A DNA stretch of 64,000 nt, taken from Chromatiales bacterium (ex Bugula neritina AB1). Its GTDB lineage: Bacteria > Pseudomonadota > Gammaproteobacteria > Granulosicoccales > Granulosicoccaceae. The notes under the pieces are model-generated. The model made no database searches, had not been told where the DNA came from, and was given only the letters and a program-made list of their open reading frames with translations. The translations under genes and the position numbers were made by a program. The stretch covers positions 1-64,000 of the forward strand of contig MDLA01000041.1 of the NCBI GenBank assembly GCA_001730015.1, read 5' to 3'. Of the stretch, positions 53,687-63,639 are shown piece by piece (the first letter of the stretch is position 1; the number at the start of each line of letters is the position of its first letter).

Positions 53687-54088
53687 CTACAATCGCTGGC
53701 ATGATCCTCGAATAGCTTCGACTTCAATTTCAACATCGGCCCCCGGCACGGCCAGCGGCGAGCAAATGGTGGTGTTGGCAGGGTAAGTAAAGCCAACCCG
53801 GTTTTTTATAGTTTTCGAAACGGGCATTACATGCTCCGGGTCTGGTATATAAACCCGGGTTCGCACAATATCACCAAGGCCGGAGCCGGCGTCTTTCAGG
53901 CATTTTTCTATAATGTCCAGCGCTTTGTCTGTTTGCGCCTCGGGTCCGTCGGCGAGTTTTCCACTGTCGAAATCCATCCCTACCGTACCGGATACAAAAA
54001 TCCGGTCCCCGACGATTATCGCACGCGAATAGCCGGCAAGGTCTTCATAGACCGAGCCGGTAAATACATGTGTACGTTTTGATGACAT
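53687..54088 (-). CDS. ridA: RidA/YjgF family enamine/imine deaminase
   Basis: A 133-aa trimeric-type protein. The start region YSRAIIVGDRIFVSGTVG and the end GADVEIEVEAIRG are typical of RidA, which removes reactive enamines formed by PLP or flavin enzymes. It is downstream of a HAAT transporter on the same strand (13-bp gap) and may be part of that unit. Confidence 0.87.
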   Translation of the reverse strand: MSSKRTHVFTGSVYEDLAGYSRAIIVGDRIFVSGTVGMDFDSGKLADGPEAQTDKALDIIEKCLKDAGSGLGDIVRTRVYIPDPEHVMPVSKTIKNRVGFTYPANTTICSPLAVPGADVEIEVEAIRGSCQRL

Positions 54089-54101
54089 TTTTTTTTTGGT
54101 G

Positions 54102-55364
54102 CTATTTATCGAGCTTCATAATCAATTCAGCTACTTCTTTTTCGGGGTAATAACCTGTTTCGACGTTTTCATCGCCGTCGAGCTTCCAGGTCATTTTAGG
54201 GGCTTGTACATCGCCGTTTTCATCAAATGACAGTGCGCCGGTTGCACCGACGTAGCGAATAGATTTGCCCTCTGCCAGCAGCGCTTTTGCGCGTTTTATT
54301 CCGTCTGGGCCGGGGTAGACTTCTTCGCCGTCGACCGCGGTCACCTTGCGAATATTGTCTCTGATGTTGGTGCCGGTGATTTCGTCAGAGGCTTCCATGG
54401 CGAGTAATACTACGGTCACAGCATCGTATACCGAGTGCAGGCCGGGGCCGTCGGGCGGGCCGTTGAACTCTGCTTCAAACAGTTCGTTAAAGGTAGTAAC
54501 TGACGGCAGACGGGGCTGAGCGCTATCGTAGCCCTGCAGGTTCTGCAGATGCTTGGTGCCTACGGCCTCGAAGTAATCAGATGAACGCAACGAGTTGTTG
54601 ACGATAAGATTATTAGTTCCGCCAAGCGCCAGCCATTCGCGGGTGATGGTCGCGCCATCTACCGGAAATGCAACCAGAAACAGTGAATCCGGATTGCCTT
54701 CCAGCGCACTGGTTACTTCAGCACGGTAGCTCTGCTGGCTTTCGTTGTAGGCAACCATTTTGGTAATTGAACCACCAAGCTTTGGTAGATCCTGCTCAAA
54801 GCGTTTTGCCAGCCCGACGCCGAAGTCGGTGTTGACGTAGATAACAGCGGTTTTCTTGAAATTACTTTTGGTGGTCAGATAAGCGCCCATGGCTGACTGG
54901 CTGCGATTAGTGGCGTAGGTGCGGAACCAGTAACCGTTGGTTTCGCCTTTTTCGGCAAGTGCAGTGAAGCTCTCAGATGAAGAGCAGCAGGAGACCTGGG
55001 TAATTTCAGAAGGCACAGCCACTGACGTTAGAATAGGCAGACTTACACCCGAAGAAACCGCACCGATCAGTGCCTGCACGCCTTCGAGGTCGACCAGACT
55101 TTTGGCCGCGTCAACGCCTACAGTTGACTGGCCCTGGGTGTCGCGCAGTACATATTCTACATCGCAGCCTTTTACCCCGCCGGCGGCGTTGAAATGATCA
55201 ACCGCAAATTGCCCGGTGGTGGAGATGCGCTCTCCGACCTGCCCCATGGGGCCGCTCACCGGCAGTACACCGCCGAGTTTAACCGGGCAGTCTGCGCTGT
55301 GCGCAAGGCCCCCGATCGATAGTGCTGCAAATACAAATGCCGCAGATAGTTGCCTGACTAACAT
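54102..55364 (-). CDS. HAAT-type ABC substrate-binding protein (operon 2)
   Basis: Start at ATG 55364 (420 aa, MLVRQLSAAFVFAALS), with GAGAGGAAA before it; the longer frame adds 46 improbable residues. The signal peptide ends at LAHSADC. The fold starts VKLGGVLPVSGPMGQVG. Unusual for the family, it has the Cys pair in VSCCSSSES. Ligand is unknown (amides, branched or aromatic amino acids). It is the last transport gene of the minus-strand operon. Confidence 0.87.
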   Translation of the reverse strand: MLVRQLSAAFVFAALSIGGLAHSADCPVKLGGVLPVSGPMGQVGERISTTGQFAVDHFNAAGGVKGCDVEYVLRDTQGQSTVGVDAAKSLVDLEGVQALIGAVSSGVSLPILTSVAVPSEITQVSCCSSSESFTALAEKGETNGYWFRTYATNRSQSAMGAYLTTKSNFKKTAVIYVNTDFGVGLAKRFEQDLPKLGGSITKMVAYNESQQSYRAEVTSALEGNPDSLFLVAFPVDGATITREWLALGGTNNLIVNNSLRSSDYFEAVGTKHLQNLQGYDSAQPRLPSVTTFNELFEAEFNGPPDGPGLHSVYDAVTVVLLAMEASDEITGTNIRDNIRKVTAVDGEEVYPGPDGIKRAKALLAEGKSIRYVGATGALSFDENGDVQAPKMTWKLDGDENVETGYYPEKEVAELIMKLDK

Positions 55365-55479
55365 GGTGATTTCCTCTCTCAGGTGTGTGTTTTCCGGTTG
55401 CCGGGTAGCCTTGAAGCCCGGCGATTCCAAAGGTTCAGGTGAGACCATTTCAACACGATGCGGTGGTTTCTGCCAGCTA

Positions 55480-56424
55480 TTATCGTGCGTGGCGCGACAC
55501 ATTCATGCGCTCGCCAATCAATCCGCGCGGGCGAAGTAATAACATAAGCACCAGAATCAGGCCGATGAGCACCGCCTGCATAGCGCCACCCTGCGCTTGT
55601 ATTTCAGTGGGTACAAACTTCGAAATCACAAAGCCGCTGCTCGTCCACACCCCCCAGACAATAATAGCCCCGAGCACAGCGCCGCGGTTGTTGGCGCTGC
55701 CACCGACGATCAGCATGGTCCAGATCTGAAACGTCACAATCGGTAGAAAATCGGATGGGCTGACGTATCCTATAAATGCAACATACAGCGCGCCGGACAA
55801 CCCCATGGCCATACAGCCGAGCACAAAAGATTCAAGGCGGATACGTACCGGATTTTTACCCAGAGAAGAGGCGGCTTCTTCGTCTTCGCGAATGGCTTTC
55901 AGCATGCGGCCCCACGGCGATTGCACTATGCGCTCCAGTGCCCAGAACGCAAATCCCCACACCAGCAATACAATCAGAAGGTAGACAGCATTCTGTGCCA
56001 GCGGGTCGCCGGCCAGGGACCTGGCCGGATTAGGTATGCTGATGAGCCCGAGCGTGCCGCCAGTGACGTATTCCCAGTTTAGACACACCAGTTGAATGCT
56101 GACGGCAATACCGAACGTCGCCACGGCCAGATATTCACCTTTAAGCCGCAGCGTGACCAGCCCGACCAGAAGCGCTGCTAAACCGGCTGCGAGCATTGCG
56201 CCGATCAGACCCACCACAAACGGCAGACCGAAGCCGCCTAGAACGGCATCACGCTCGGGGCCGGTCAGTATTGCCATGGTATAGGCGCCAACGGCGATAA
56301 AACCCGCCACCCCGGCATTGAACAGGCCGGTAAAGCCCCATTGCAGATTTAACCCGAGCACGGCGATGGAAAGCGTAACAGCAAGGATAAGAAAAAAGAT
56401 CAGGTAGGAAATAACGCCGGTCAT
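55480..56424 (-). CDS. HAAT ABC permease LivM-type (operon 2)
   Basis: A 314-aa permease with about ten hydrophobic segments. GLFNAGVAGFIAVGAYTMAI and KAIREDEEAASSLGKNP are the family-typical motifs. It overlaps the LivH-type gene by 4 bases. Confidence 0.87.
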   Translation of the reverse strand: MTGVISYLIFFLILAVTLSIAVLGLNLQWGFTGLFNAGVAGFIAVGAYTMAILTGPERDAVLGGFGLPFVVGLIGAMLAAGLAALLVGLVTLRLKGEYLAVATFGIAVSIQLVCLNWEYVTGGTLGLISIPNPARSLAGDPLAQNAVYLLIVLLVWGFAFWALERIVQSPWGRMLKAIREDEEAASSLGKNPVRIRLESFVLGCMAMGLSGALYVAFIGYVSPSDFLPIVTFQIWTMLIVGGSANNRGAVLGAIIVWGVWTSSGFVISKFVPTEIQAQGGAMQAVLIGLILVLMLLLRPRGLIGERMNVSRHAR

Positions 56425-57329
56425 TGGCGTTCTCCGAATAAGCCGTTCGGTCGAAAATATAGAATGATCAGGATCAACAGGAACGGCACAGCGGGTTTAT
56501 AGCTTGTGGGTATGAACATCACCGATAGATTTTCAGACAACCCCACCACCAGCCCGCCGATAACAGCACCATAGAGACTGCCGGCGCCACCGAGTATGGC
56601 CGCGGCAAACAATGGCAGTATTAAGCCGAAACCGAGCTCCGGTCGCAACTGCACAGTAAGCCCGTAGAGTACGCCCGAGATTGCTGCCATGGACGCGCCT
56701 ATTACCCAGACCCAGCGCACGACGTTATCGACGTTGACACCACTGATACGCGCCAGATCAGGGTTTTCAGAGACACCGCGCATGGCGATACCGGCACGGC
56801 TGCGCGTCATGAACAAATGCAGGCCAATGACCAGCACAATGGTCAGCCCGAGTAGAAAGACCTGATCCGGCATAACGCGAATGTTGCCGGGTAACAGCAT
56901 TGCAAACTGCAGTTCATTGGAATAATAGATCGGGTTAGGACCCCAGATAAGAACGACCAGGTGCCGTAGTAGCAGGGCGATGCCAAAGCTTGCGAATACC
57001 ATGGTCATATGGCCTGCACCACGCCCGAGCCGCTCAAACACCAGCGCATGCAGAACCAAGGCAAGTACGGAGGTTGCGACAGCGGATAGCAGCATCGCGA
57101 GCAACAGCGGCCAACCGAAAGAGAACGGGCCGATATTGCCGCCGGCGGAGTCGCCGAATGCGGTCGCAAAGCCTAGAAACACCAGTGCAAAATAAGCGCC
57201 CCAGGTGAGTAGTTCGGAGTGCGAAAAATTAGCAAAGCGCAGAATTTTCATGGTGAAACTCAGGCCTATTGCACCTAGAGCGACTACCGCGCCACTGAGA
57301 ATGCCGTCGGCAATATGTTGCAGCAACAT
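56421..57329 (-). CDS. HAAT ABC permease LivH-type (operon 2)
   Basis: A 302-aa permease with the LivH motif ILRFANFSHSELLTWGAY near residue 29. It ends in the usual FRPNGLFGERQ. Its start shares a base with the stop of the LivF-type gene. Confidence 0.87.
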   Translation of the reverse strand: MLLQHIADGILSGAVVALGAIGLSFTMKILRFANFSHSELLTWGAYFALVFLGFATAFGDSAGGNIGPFSFGWPLLLAMLLSAVATSVLALVLHALVFERLGRGAGHMTMVFASFGIALLLRHLVVLIWGPNPIYYSNELQFAMLLPGNIRVMPDQVFLLGLTIVLVIGLHLFMTRSRAGIAMRGVSENPDLARISGVNVDNVVRWVWVIGASMAAISGVLYGLTVQLRPELGFGLILPLFAAAILGGAGSLYGAVIGGLVVGLSENLSVMFIPTSYKPAVPFLLILIILYFRPNGLFGERQ

Positions 57330-58081
57330 CAGTGTGTCTCCTGCGTTTGAATTTGCGCTGAGCGCATGCCGAGAAAAATCTCTCTGATGTCGTTGTCCTG
57401 CAGCAGCGCCTCTGCAGCGCCTTCAGCGCGATTCTGCCCTTCAGCCAGAACGTAACCGCGATCAGATATTCGCAGCGCCGCTCTGGCGTTTTGCTCGACC
57501 ATCAGCACCGATGCGCCTTCTGCCACCAGTTGCTTAACCACCGTAAACAGTTCTGTGGCGGCCATCGGTGACAGGCCAGCGGTGGGTTCATCGAGCAGTA
57601 TCAGCTTCGGGGTGGTCAGTAGAGCGCGCGCTACCGCTAGAATCTGCCGCTGCCCGCCGGATAGCACGCCGGCTTTTTCAAACTGCCGCTGTTTGAGCAC
57701 CGGGTACTGTTTATAGAGTTCGGCTATTCGCGTCGCCGCCTTTCTGGCGGGCAAAGTAATGCCACCCAGTATCAGGTTTTCGTGGATAGAAAGCGTGGTG
57801 AACACATTGCCGGTCTGTGGTACAAAGCCGACCCCATCGGCCGCCAGTTGGTGGCTTTTACGATGCGTGATCTCCCTGCCGTTCAGCCGAATGGAGCCGG
57901 CAGTGACGGTTACCAGCCCGGCGACCGCTTTTACAAACGTCGATTTACCTGCGCCATTCGGGCCGATAATAGTGACTATCTCGCCCTGGTTTACCTGTAG
58001 CTCTACCCCGTGCAATATAGGCAGGTCGGGGCGGTAGCCGGCAACAATACCGGTTGCTTCCAGTACGGTATTGGTGCTCAT
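57329..58081 (-). CDS. HAAT ABC ATPase LivF-type (operon 2)
   Basis: A 250-aa ATPase with Walker A GPNGAGKST, signature LSGGQRQILAVARAL, Walker B LILLDEPTAG and H-loop MVEQNAR. All motifs are intact. It overlaps the LivG-type gene by 4 bases. Confidence 0.88.
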   Translation of the reverse strand: MSTNTVLEATGIVAGYRPDLPILHGVELQVNQGEIVTIIGPNGAGKSTFVKAVAGLVTVTAGSIRLNGREITHRKSHQLAADGVGFVPQTGNVFTTLSIHENLILGGITLPARKAATRIAELYKQYPVLKQRQFEKAGVLSGGQRQILAVARALLTTPKLILLDEPTAGLSPMAATELFTVVKQLVAEGASVLMVEQNARAALRISDRGYVLAEGQNRAEGAAEALLQDNDIREIFLGMRSAQIQTQETH

Positions 58082-58863
58082 GGTAAATCGCCTAGATAAG
58101 CATCGAGTACCTCAGTGTTTTGCCGTGCGTCTTCGGCATTGCCGCGGTAGATCAGTCTGCCCTGCGCCATGACCATGATCGGTTCGCAGATCGACATCAC
58201 TACATCCATATTGTGTTCGATGATCAAAAAGGTATAGCCCTGCCGGTTGAGTTCGGTGATCTTGTCGACGAGAGTTACCATTAAGCTCGGGTTGATACCA
58301 GCGGCGGGTTCATCGAGCAGGATAAGCTTCGGCTCAGACATCAGCACGCGTGCCAGTTCCAGTAGTTTCAGTTGTCCGCCCGAGAGGCTGGCGGCGGCAT
58401 CGCTGCTGACACGGGCCAGATCGCAGAATTCTATAATGCTCATGGCCTTGTCGCGCAGCGCCAGCTCTTGTCGGGCAACCAGGCCGGGTCGGAGCAGATT
58501 GTTCCAGAATTTTTCACCTGCCTGACCGGCGGGCGCTGTCATCACATTTTCAAGAACCGTCATTTCCCGGAACGGTCGGGGAATCTGGAATGTACGTGCC
58601 AGCCCGGCGCTGAATATGCGATGTGGAGGTAGCGTGTGAATGGGGGCACCGTTGAGCGATACCTGCCCGGAGTCTGGCTGGATCATGCCTGCCAGGGTAT
58701 TGAACAGGGTGGTTTTTCCAGCGCCGTTGGGACCGATTAGCCCGCCAATGGCACCGGCAGGCAGATCAAAGCTGACATCGTCTACCGCGGTAAATCCGCC
58801 GAAGCGTTTGCTGATGCCTTCAAGCCTGAGTACCGCCTGTGTGTTATTGACTGCTGTTGTCAC
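58078..58863 (-). CDS. HAAT ABC ATPase LivG-type (operon 2)
   Basis: Start at GTG 58863 (261 aa), with GGAAG just upstream; the longer frame would run through the shared control region. Walker A is GPNGAGKTT, signature LSGGQLKLLELARVL, Walker B LILLDEPAAG, and H-loop IIEHNMDVV. It is the first gene of the minus-strand operon. Confidence 0.87.
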   Translation of the reverse strand: MTTAVNNTQAVLRLEGISKRFGGFTAVDDVSFDLPAGAIGGLIGPNGAGKTTLFNTLAGMIQPDSGQVSLNGAPIHTLPPHRIFSAGLARTFQIPRPFREMTVLENVMTAPAGQAGEKFWNNLLRPGLVARQELALRDKAMSIIEFCDLARVSSDAAASLSGGQLKLLELARVLMSEPKLILLDEPAAGINPSLMVTLVDKITELNRQGYTFLIIEHNMDVVMSICEPIMVMAQGRLIYRGNAEDARQNTEVLDAYLGDLP

Positions 58864-58963
58864 TCGTCTTCCTTTATGTTGGCGACGAGCATAGCAACCG
58901 GAACCGTTGCGGGTAAACAGTCGATGAAAAACCAGATTTGAGAATCTACTGCAAATGTGGAAT

Positions 58964-58978
58964 GGTGTGTGGCACACC
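58964..58978. promoter_or_regulatory. Palindrome GGTGTG-TGG-CACACC
   Basis: A 6-bp inverted repeat with a 3-bp spacer lies near the middle of the 170-bp gap between the two divergent HAAT operons. It could bind a common regulator, for example the SorC/DeoR-type protein at the window end. This is inference from position. Confidence 0.35.
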
Positions 58979-59033
58979 TTGGGATTGTTGTTGGGCATCG
59001 ATCCTGAGCTATTTTACTGACCAGGAGAGAACG

Positions 59034-60239
59034 ATGAAATTAAACCTGCTCGCCAGCGCCATACTGGCCGTTGCTCTGGGTAGTACCAGCGCCGTTGCGG
59101 AAGAGGTTAAAGTCGGAGCGCTGATGGGAATCACCGGGCCGCTCGCTAACTTTATACCGCCCATACTGAATGCCGCTCGTCTGGCAGAAAAAGACGTCAA
59201 CGATGGCGGTGGTATTCTCGGTGGTGAAAAATTCAGTCTGGTCGTGGTCGACGGACAAGCCGCTGCACAGCCATCAGTCGATGCGGCATCCAAGCTGGTT
59301 AATCTCGAAAACGTCGCCGCTATTATGGGCGGGTTATCGTCAGGGGCAACAATTGCCTCCGCCAATGCGGTCAGTATTCCCAATGGCGTACTGCAGGTAT
59401 CCCCCACCTCTACCTCACCGGCAATGACCGATATGGAAGATAACGATTTCCTCTTCCGCATTGTGCCCAGTGATAACTATCAGGGGCAGGTGCTGGCCAG
59501 AATGGTGCTCGAGGAAAAGCTTAACAAGGTGGCTGTTGCCTATGTCAATAACGACTACGGCGTAGGAATTGCCGCTACCTTTAAGGCGGCCTATGAATCT
59601 ATGGGTGGAACCGTTACCGCTTTTGAAAAGCACGAAGACAAAAAAAATTCCTATCGTGGTGAGCTGGCGTCGATGGCATCGAGTGGCGCCGAAGCGCTGG
59701 TGGTGATTGCCTATGCCGGCGGCAGTGGAGCGAAGATCGTCAAGCAGTCGCTGGAGAACGGTTTTTTTGATCGCTTTGTCGGCACCGATGGATTGCGCGA
59801 TGATTTACTGATCGAGCAGATCGGCGCAGAGGCACTGGCAACCACGTTCTTTTCTGCACCCACCTCACCTGACGATAATCCGGTCGGCGAAACTTTTCAT
59901 GCGCGCTTTGACGAAGAGTTTGGTGAAGGTTCGGATAAGCCGTTTGTTGATCAGTCCTACGATGCAACCATGCTGATCGCACTGGCCATTGAAAAAGCCG
60001 GTAGCGTTGATCGAACTAAAGTGCGTGATGCCTTGCGTGAGGTTGCTAATGCACCGGGTGAACAGATCGGGCCCGGCGAGTGGAAAAAAGCAGTGGCGTT
60101 GCTGGCTGATGGCAAAGACATAAATTACGAGGGCGTTTCCGGCAGCCACGAATTCGATGAAAATGGCGATGTAGCCGGATTTATAGGAAAGTTTGTAGTC
60201 GATGGCGATAGCTACAAGCAAACGGCTATTTTTAAATAG
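59034..60239 (+). CDS. HAAT-type ABC substrate-binding protein (operon 3)
   Basis: Start at ATG 59034 (401 aa), with CCAGGAGAG upstream; the upstream frame from 58938 is not plausible. The signal peptide is residues 1-~21 (GSTSAVAEEV). The fold starts KVGALMGITGPLANF. It heads the plus-strand operon, SBP first, in mirror image to operon 2. The ligand is unknown. Confidence 0.87.
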   Translation: MKLNLLASAILAVALGSTSAVAEEVKVGALMGITGPLANFIPPILNAARLAEKDVNDGGGILGGEKFSLVVVDGQAAAQPSVDAASKLVNLENVAAIMGGLSSGATIASANAVSIPNGVLQVSPTSTSPAMTDMEDNDFLFRIVPSDNYQGQVLARMVLEEKLNKVAVAYVNNDYGVGIAATFKAAYESMGGTVTAFEKHEDKKNSYRGELASMASSGAEALVVIAYAGGSGAKIVKQSLENGFFDRFVGTDGLRDDLLIEQIGAEALATTFFSAPTSPDDNPVGETFHARFDEEFGEGSDKPFVDQSYDATMLIALAIEKAGSVDRTKVRDALREVANAPGEQIGPGEWKKAVALLADGKDINYEGVSGSHEFDENGDVAGFIGKFVVDGDSYKQTAIFK

Positions 60240-60241
60240 CT

Positions 60242-61015
60242 GTGCTGCGGTTTGACAACATCACTAAAAGTTTTGGTGGCGTTACCGCAGTAGAACAGTG
60301 CTCTTTTGAAATACCCTCTGCCGGCATCACCGGACTCATCGGTCCTAATGGTGCCGGCAAAACAACCGCGTTTAATGTTATCGCCGGGCATTTGCAACCC
60401 GATTCCGGCCGCATTATTTTTGACGGGCATAATGTTACGCAACTACCTGCCTGGCGTCGGCAGGCAATGGGGTTGAGCCGTACGTTTCAGTTGCCGCATG
60501 AGTTTGGCCGCCTGAGTGTGCTGGATAACCTGGTGGTTGCGGCTGGCAATCGCGATGGCGAAAAACTGATTAACGCTATTTTTTTTCCGGATCGAGGCCG
60601 CTCGCGTGAACACGAAGCGCGGCAGCAGGCTCTTAAAACACTGGAGTTTCTGGAAATTGATTCTCTGGCCGGCGAGCTTGCCGGCAATCTTTCCGGTGGG
60701 CAGAAAAAATTGCTGGAGCTCGGGCGCGCGCTGATGCAGCGGCCCCGCCTGATTCTGCTCGATGAAATTGGTGCCGGGGTGAATCGCACCTTGCTGGGAA
60801 AAATCGCAGAAAAAATACTCGCGCTTAATGCATCTGAGGGTTATACGTTTTGTTTGATTGAGCACGATCTGGACACTGTCTCCCGGCTTTGCAGCAACGT
60901 GCATGTAATGGCGCAGGGGCGTTTACTGACGAGCGGCAGCGTTGAAGATGTGCGCAATGACGAGCGCGTGATCGACGTCTATTTCGGTGGTGGCAAGTAT
61001 CAGGAAACTGCATGA
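60242..61015 (+). CDS. HAAT ABC ATPase LivG-type (operon 3)
   Basis: A 257-aa ATPase from GTG 60242, starting 2 bases after the previous stop. Walker A is GPNGAGKTT, signature LSGGQKKLLELGRAL, and Walker B LILLDEIGAG, where the family usually has DEP. H-loop CLIEHDLDTV is intact. It overlaps the next gene by 4 bases. Confidence 0.87.
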   Translation: MLRFDNITKSFGGVTAVEQCSFEIPSAGITGLIGPNGAGKTTAFNVIAGHLQPDSGRIIFDGHNVTQLPAWRRQAMGLSRTFQLPHEFGRLSVLDNLVVAAGNRDGEKLINAIFFPDRGRSREHEARQQALKTLEFLEIDSLAGELAGNLSGGQKKLLELGRALMQRPRLILLDEIGAGVNRTLLGKIAEKILALNASEGYTFCLIEHDLDTVSRLCSNVHVMAQGRLLTSGSVEDVRNDERVIDVYFGGGKYQETA

Positions 61016-61734
61016 CTGAGGTGGTGCTGGATATAGCTGATCTAAGCGCGGGTTACGGATCGCAGGCCATAATCGAGCACATTACTCTGCAGCTGGTGTC
61101 AGAAGAAATTGCGGTGATTATAGGCCCGAACGGGGCTGGTAAATCGACTTTGCTAAAGCAGGTGTTCGGGCTGAATCAACACCTGGCCGGTGATATCCGC
61201 TTTAACGGCTCCTCGATTATCAACGTGAAAACCTCGGATCTGGTGCCGCTTGGTATTTCTGCTGTGCCTCAGTCGAGCAATGTATTCCCGACATTAACCG
61301 TCTCCGAGAACCTGCAGATCGGTACCTACGCATCACCCCCTGCTGATAAAAAAGCGGCCCGTGAGCGAGTACTGCAGCTGTTCCCTGATTTGCGAAGCAA
61401 GCTTAAACAGGCTGCAGGTGAATTGTCTGGCGGGCAACGCCAGATGGTGGCGATCGGCCGGGCATTGATGAGTGAGCCGCAACTGTTATTGCTCGATGAA
61501 CCGACGGCTGGTCTGTCGCCAGCGTATCTGGAAAAGATCTTCGATCTGATTCTGCAGATTCGCGATACCGGTGTCACCATCCTGATGGTAGAGCAAAACG
61601 CGCGGCAGGCGCTTCGTATTGCAGATATCGCTTATGTGCTTGCTAATGGTCGCCATGCGCATTCGGGAACCGGTGCCGAGCTGCTGGCGAGTGATAAAGT
61701 CAGACGAATGTTTCTAGGTGGCACTGGACGATGA
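61012..61734 (+). CDS. HAAT ABC ATPase LivF-type (operon 3)
   Basis: A 240-aa ATPase with Walker A GPNGAGKST, signature LSGGQRQMVAIGRAL, Walker B LLLLDEPTAG and H-loop MVEQNARQA. It overlaps the permease gene by 4 bases. Confidence 0.88.
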   Translation: MTEVVLDIADLSAGYGSQAIIEHITLQLVSEEIAVIIGPNGAGKSTLLKQVFGLNQHLAGDIRFNGSSIINVKTSDLVPLGISAVPQSSNVFPTLTVSENLQIGTYASPPADKKAARERVLQLFPDLRSKLKQAAGELSGGQRQMVAIGRALMSEPQLLLLDEPTAGLSPAYLEKIFDLILQIRDTGVTILMVEQNARQALRIADIAYVLANGRHAHSGTGAELLASDKVRRMFLGGTGR

Positions 61735-62618
61735 TTGAGTTCATCAACTATTACCTGATTCCGGGAATAACGCTCGGCAGTATCTATGCACTGGGTGCCG
61801 TTGGCATTTCGATGATCTTCGGCGTACTGCGGTTTGCCCACTTTGCGCACGGTGATCTGATGACTGTCGGGGCGTATGGTGCACTAACAGCGGTGTGGGT
61901 GTTCGACATTGCCCCGCTGCTGGCTATTCCGGTGGCCATTGCTCTGGCGGTGATCGCTGCACTGCTTTGTGATCGCTTATTCTATAAACCGCTGCGGGAG
62001 CTGCCGACAATCTATACGGTTATAGCATCCTTCGGAGTGGCGTTAATCCTGCGGTCTCTGGTTCAGGTGCTGTGGGGTACAGAAAGTCAGGTTTACAGCA
62101 GTGGTTTTCAAAAGCCACTGGTGTACTTCGATACCTTTAGAATAGCAACCAGACACGTTCAGATTATTGTCGCAACGCTCGCTATTGCGCTAGCGCTGCA
62201 CGTTTTTCTTGCCTACTCAAAACTGGGGCGTTGCATGCGTGCAGTAGCCGATGACGCTTCACTGGCCCGTGTTGCCGGTATTGATACGGATAGCGTCATT
62301 CGCTGGACATGGATAATCGGCGCGGCACTGGCAGCGGTTGCCGGTGTGTTTGTCGGGCTGGATACCGACGTGCATACAAACCTCGGCTGGAATATGCTGC
62401 TGCCCATGTTCGCAGCCGCGCTGTTAGGCGGTATTGGCAAGCCCTTGGGGGCGATAACCGGCGGACTGATCATTGGCATTGCGGAGGAGTGTGTGTCTTA
62501 TCCGTTCTTCGGTGAAGCCTTGCTTTCTCCGAGTTATAAATCTGCAGTGGCGTTTATTATTATGATTGCCTTGTTATTGTTTCGCCCCCGGGGTTTGTTT
62601 AACGGGAGGTTACTCTAG
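61731..62618 (+). CDS. HAAT ABC permease LivH-type (operon 3)
   Basis: A 295-aa permease with the LivH motif VLRFAHFAHGDLMTVGAYG near residue 33, and FRPRGLFNGRLL at the end. Its stop shares one base with the start of the next gene. Confidence 0.87.
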   Translation: MIEFINYYLIPGITLGSIYALGAVGISMIFGVLRFAHFAHGDLMTVGAYGALTAVWVFDIAPLLAIPVAIALAVIAALLCDRLFYKPLRELPTIYTVIASFGVALILRSLVQVLWGTESQVYSSGFQKPLVYFDTFRIATRHVQIIVATLAIALALHVFLAYSKLGRCMRAVADDASLARVAGIDTDSVIRWTWIIGAALAAVAGVFVGLDTDVHTNLGWNMLLPMFAAALLGGIGKPLGAITGGLIIGIAEECVSYPFFGEALLSPSYKSAVAFIIMIALLLFRPRGLFNGRLL

Positions 62619-63553
62619 TGACTGCAGAAGGCCTGGCATTTTACCTGATCAGCTTCCTGACTATGGGTGGTATCTATGCGGTATTGTGCGTAGCGCTGAA
62701 TATGCAATGGGGCTTCGGCGGATTGTTCAATGCGGGCATTGCAGGCTTCTATGCTGTGGGGGCGTATACCGCGGCCATTCTGACATCAGCCACAGCATCT
62801 ACTCATATTGGCGGATTTGATTTGCCTATCGTGCTCGGGCTGGTGTGTGCAGGCATACTCGCTGGCCTGACTGCCTGGGCGATAGCACGGGTCTGTGTGC
62901 GCTTGAAGGCAGACTATTTAGCAATGGCATCTATCGGCTTTGCCGAGATCATTCGTCTGGTTGTTATTAACGAGCAATGGCTGACCAATGGCAGTCTTGG
63001 TATTTCCCGCATTCCGCGTCCGCTGGAATCACTATTCAGTGGGCGTCAGGCAGAGGTAGTCTATGTTGTTTTTGTCTGGCTTGTGGTGTTGCTGACTTAT
63101 ATTGTTTCCCAGCGTTTGTCGCGAAGCCCGTGGGGCCTTGTTATGCGAGCCATTCGCGATAACGACACAGCGGCAGATTCAATCGGCAAAAATGTACAGC
63201 GTTTCCGAGTGGAGGCGTTTGTGGTGGGCTCTGTGTTTATGGGGGTAGCCGGGGCGTTAAGTGCTCACTATTTTAAGTTTTTCAGCCCCGATGCGACCGA
63301 GCCATTGCTGGTGACATTCCTCTGCTGGGTTATGCTGATTGCCGGTGGCAGTGGTAATAATCGTGGAGCTATAGCTGGTGCCTTGCTGGTATGGGCCATC
63401 TGGTCGATGACGGAAATACTCACCAGTCATTTGCCTGTAGAATGGGCCAGCCGTTCTGCCTATTTGCGAATGTTGCTGATTGGGCTGTTTTTACAGGTGG
63501 TGCTGCAGCGATACCGGCAGGGTTTGCTGCCGGAGCGGGTAACCCGGGTTTGA
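62618..63553 (+). CDS. HAAT ABC permease LivM-type (operon 3)
   Basis: A 311-aa permease from GTG 62618. GLFNAGIAGFYAVGAYTAAI and RAIRDNDTAADSIGKN are typical. It completes the five-gene operon, which ends here. The 86-bp gap to the convergent regulator holds no clear terminator. Confidence 0.87.
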   Translation: MTAEGLAFYLISFLTMGGIYAVLCVALNMQWGFGGLFNAGIAGFYAVGAYTAAILTSATASTHIGGFDLPIVLGLVCAGILAGLTAWAIARVCVRLKADYLAMASIGFAEIIRLVVINEQWLTNGSLGISRIPRPLESLFSGRQAEVVYVVFVWLVVLLTYIVSQRLSRSPWGLVMRAIRDNDTAADSIGKNVQRFRVEAFVVGSVFMGVAGALSAHYFKFFSPDATEPLLVTFLCWVMLIAGGSGNNRGAIAGALLVWAIWSMTEILTSHLPVEWASRSAYLRMLLIGLFLQVVLQRYRQGLLPERVTRV

Positions 63554-63639
63554 TGCTGACATCAAAGGCTGGTGCCTGCAGGCTGCATGTATATAGCTTG
63601 AGCGCTTAGTGAATTCACCACACTGTTGGTTGCGTATTA

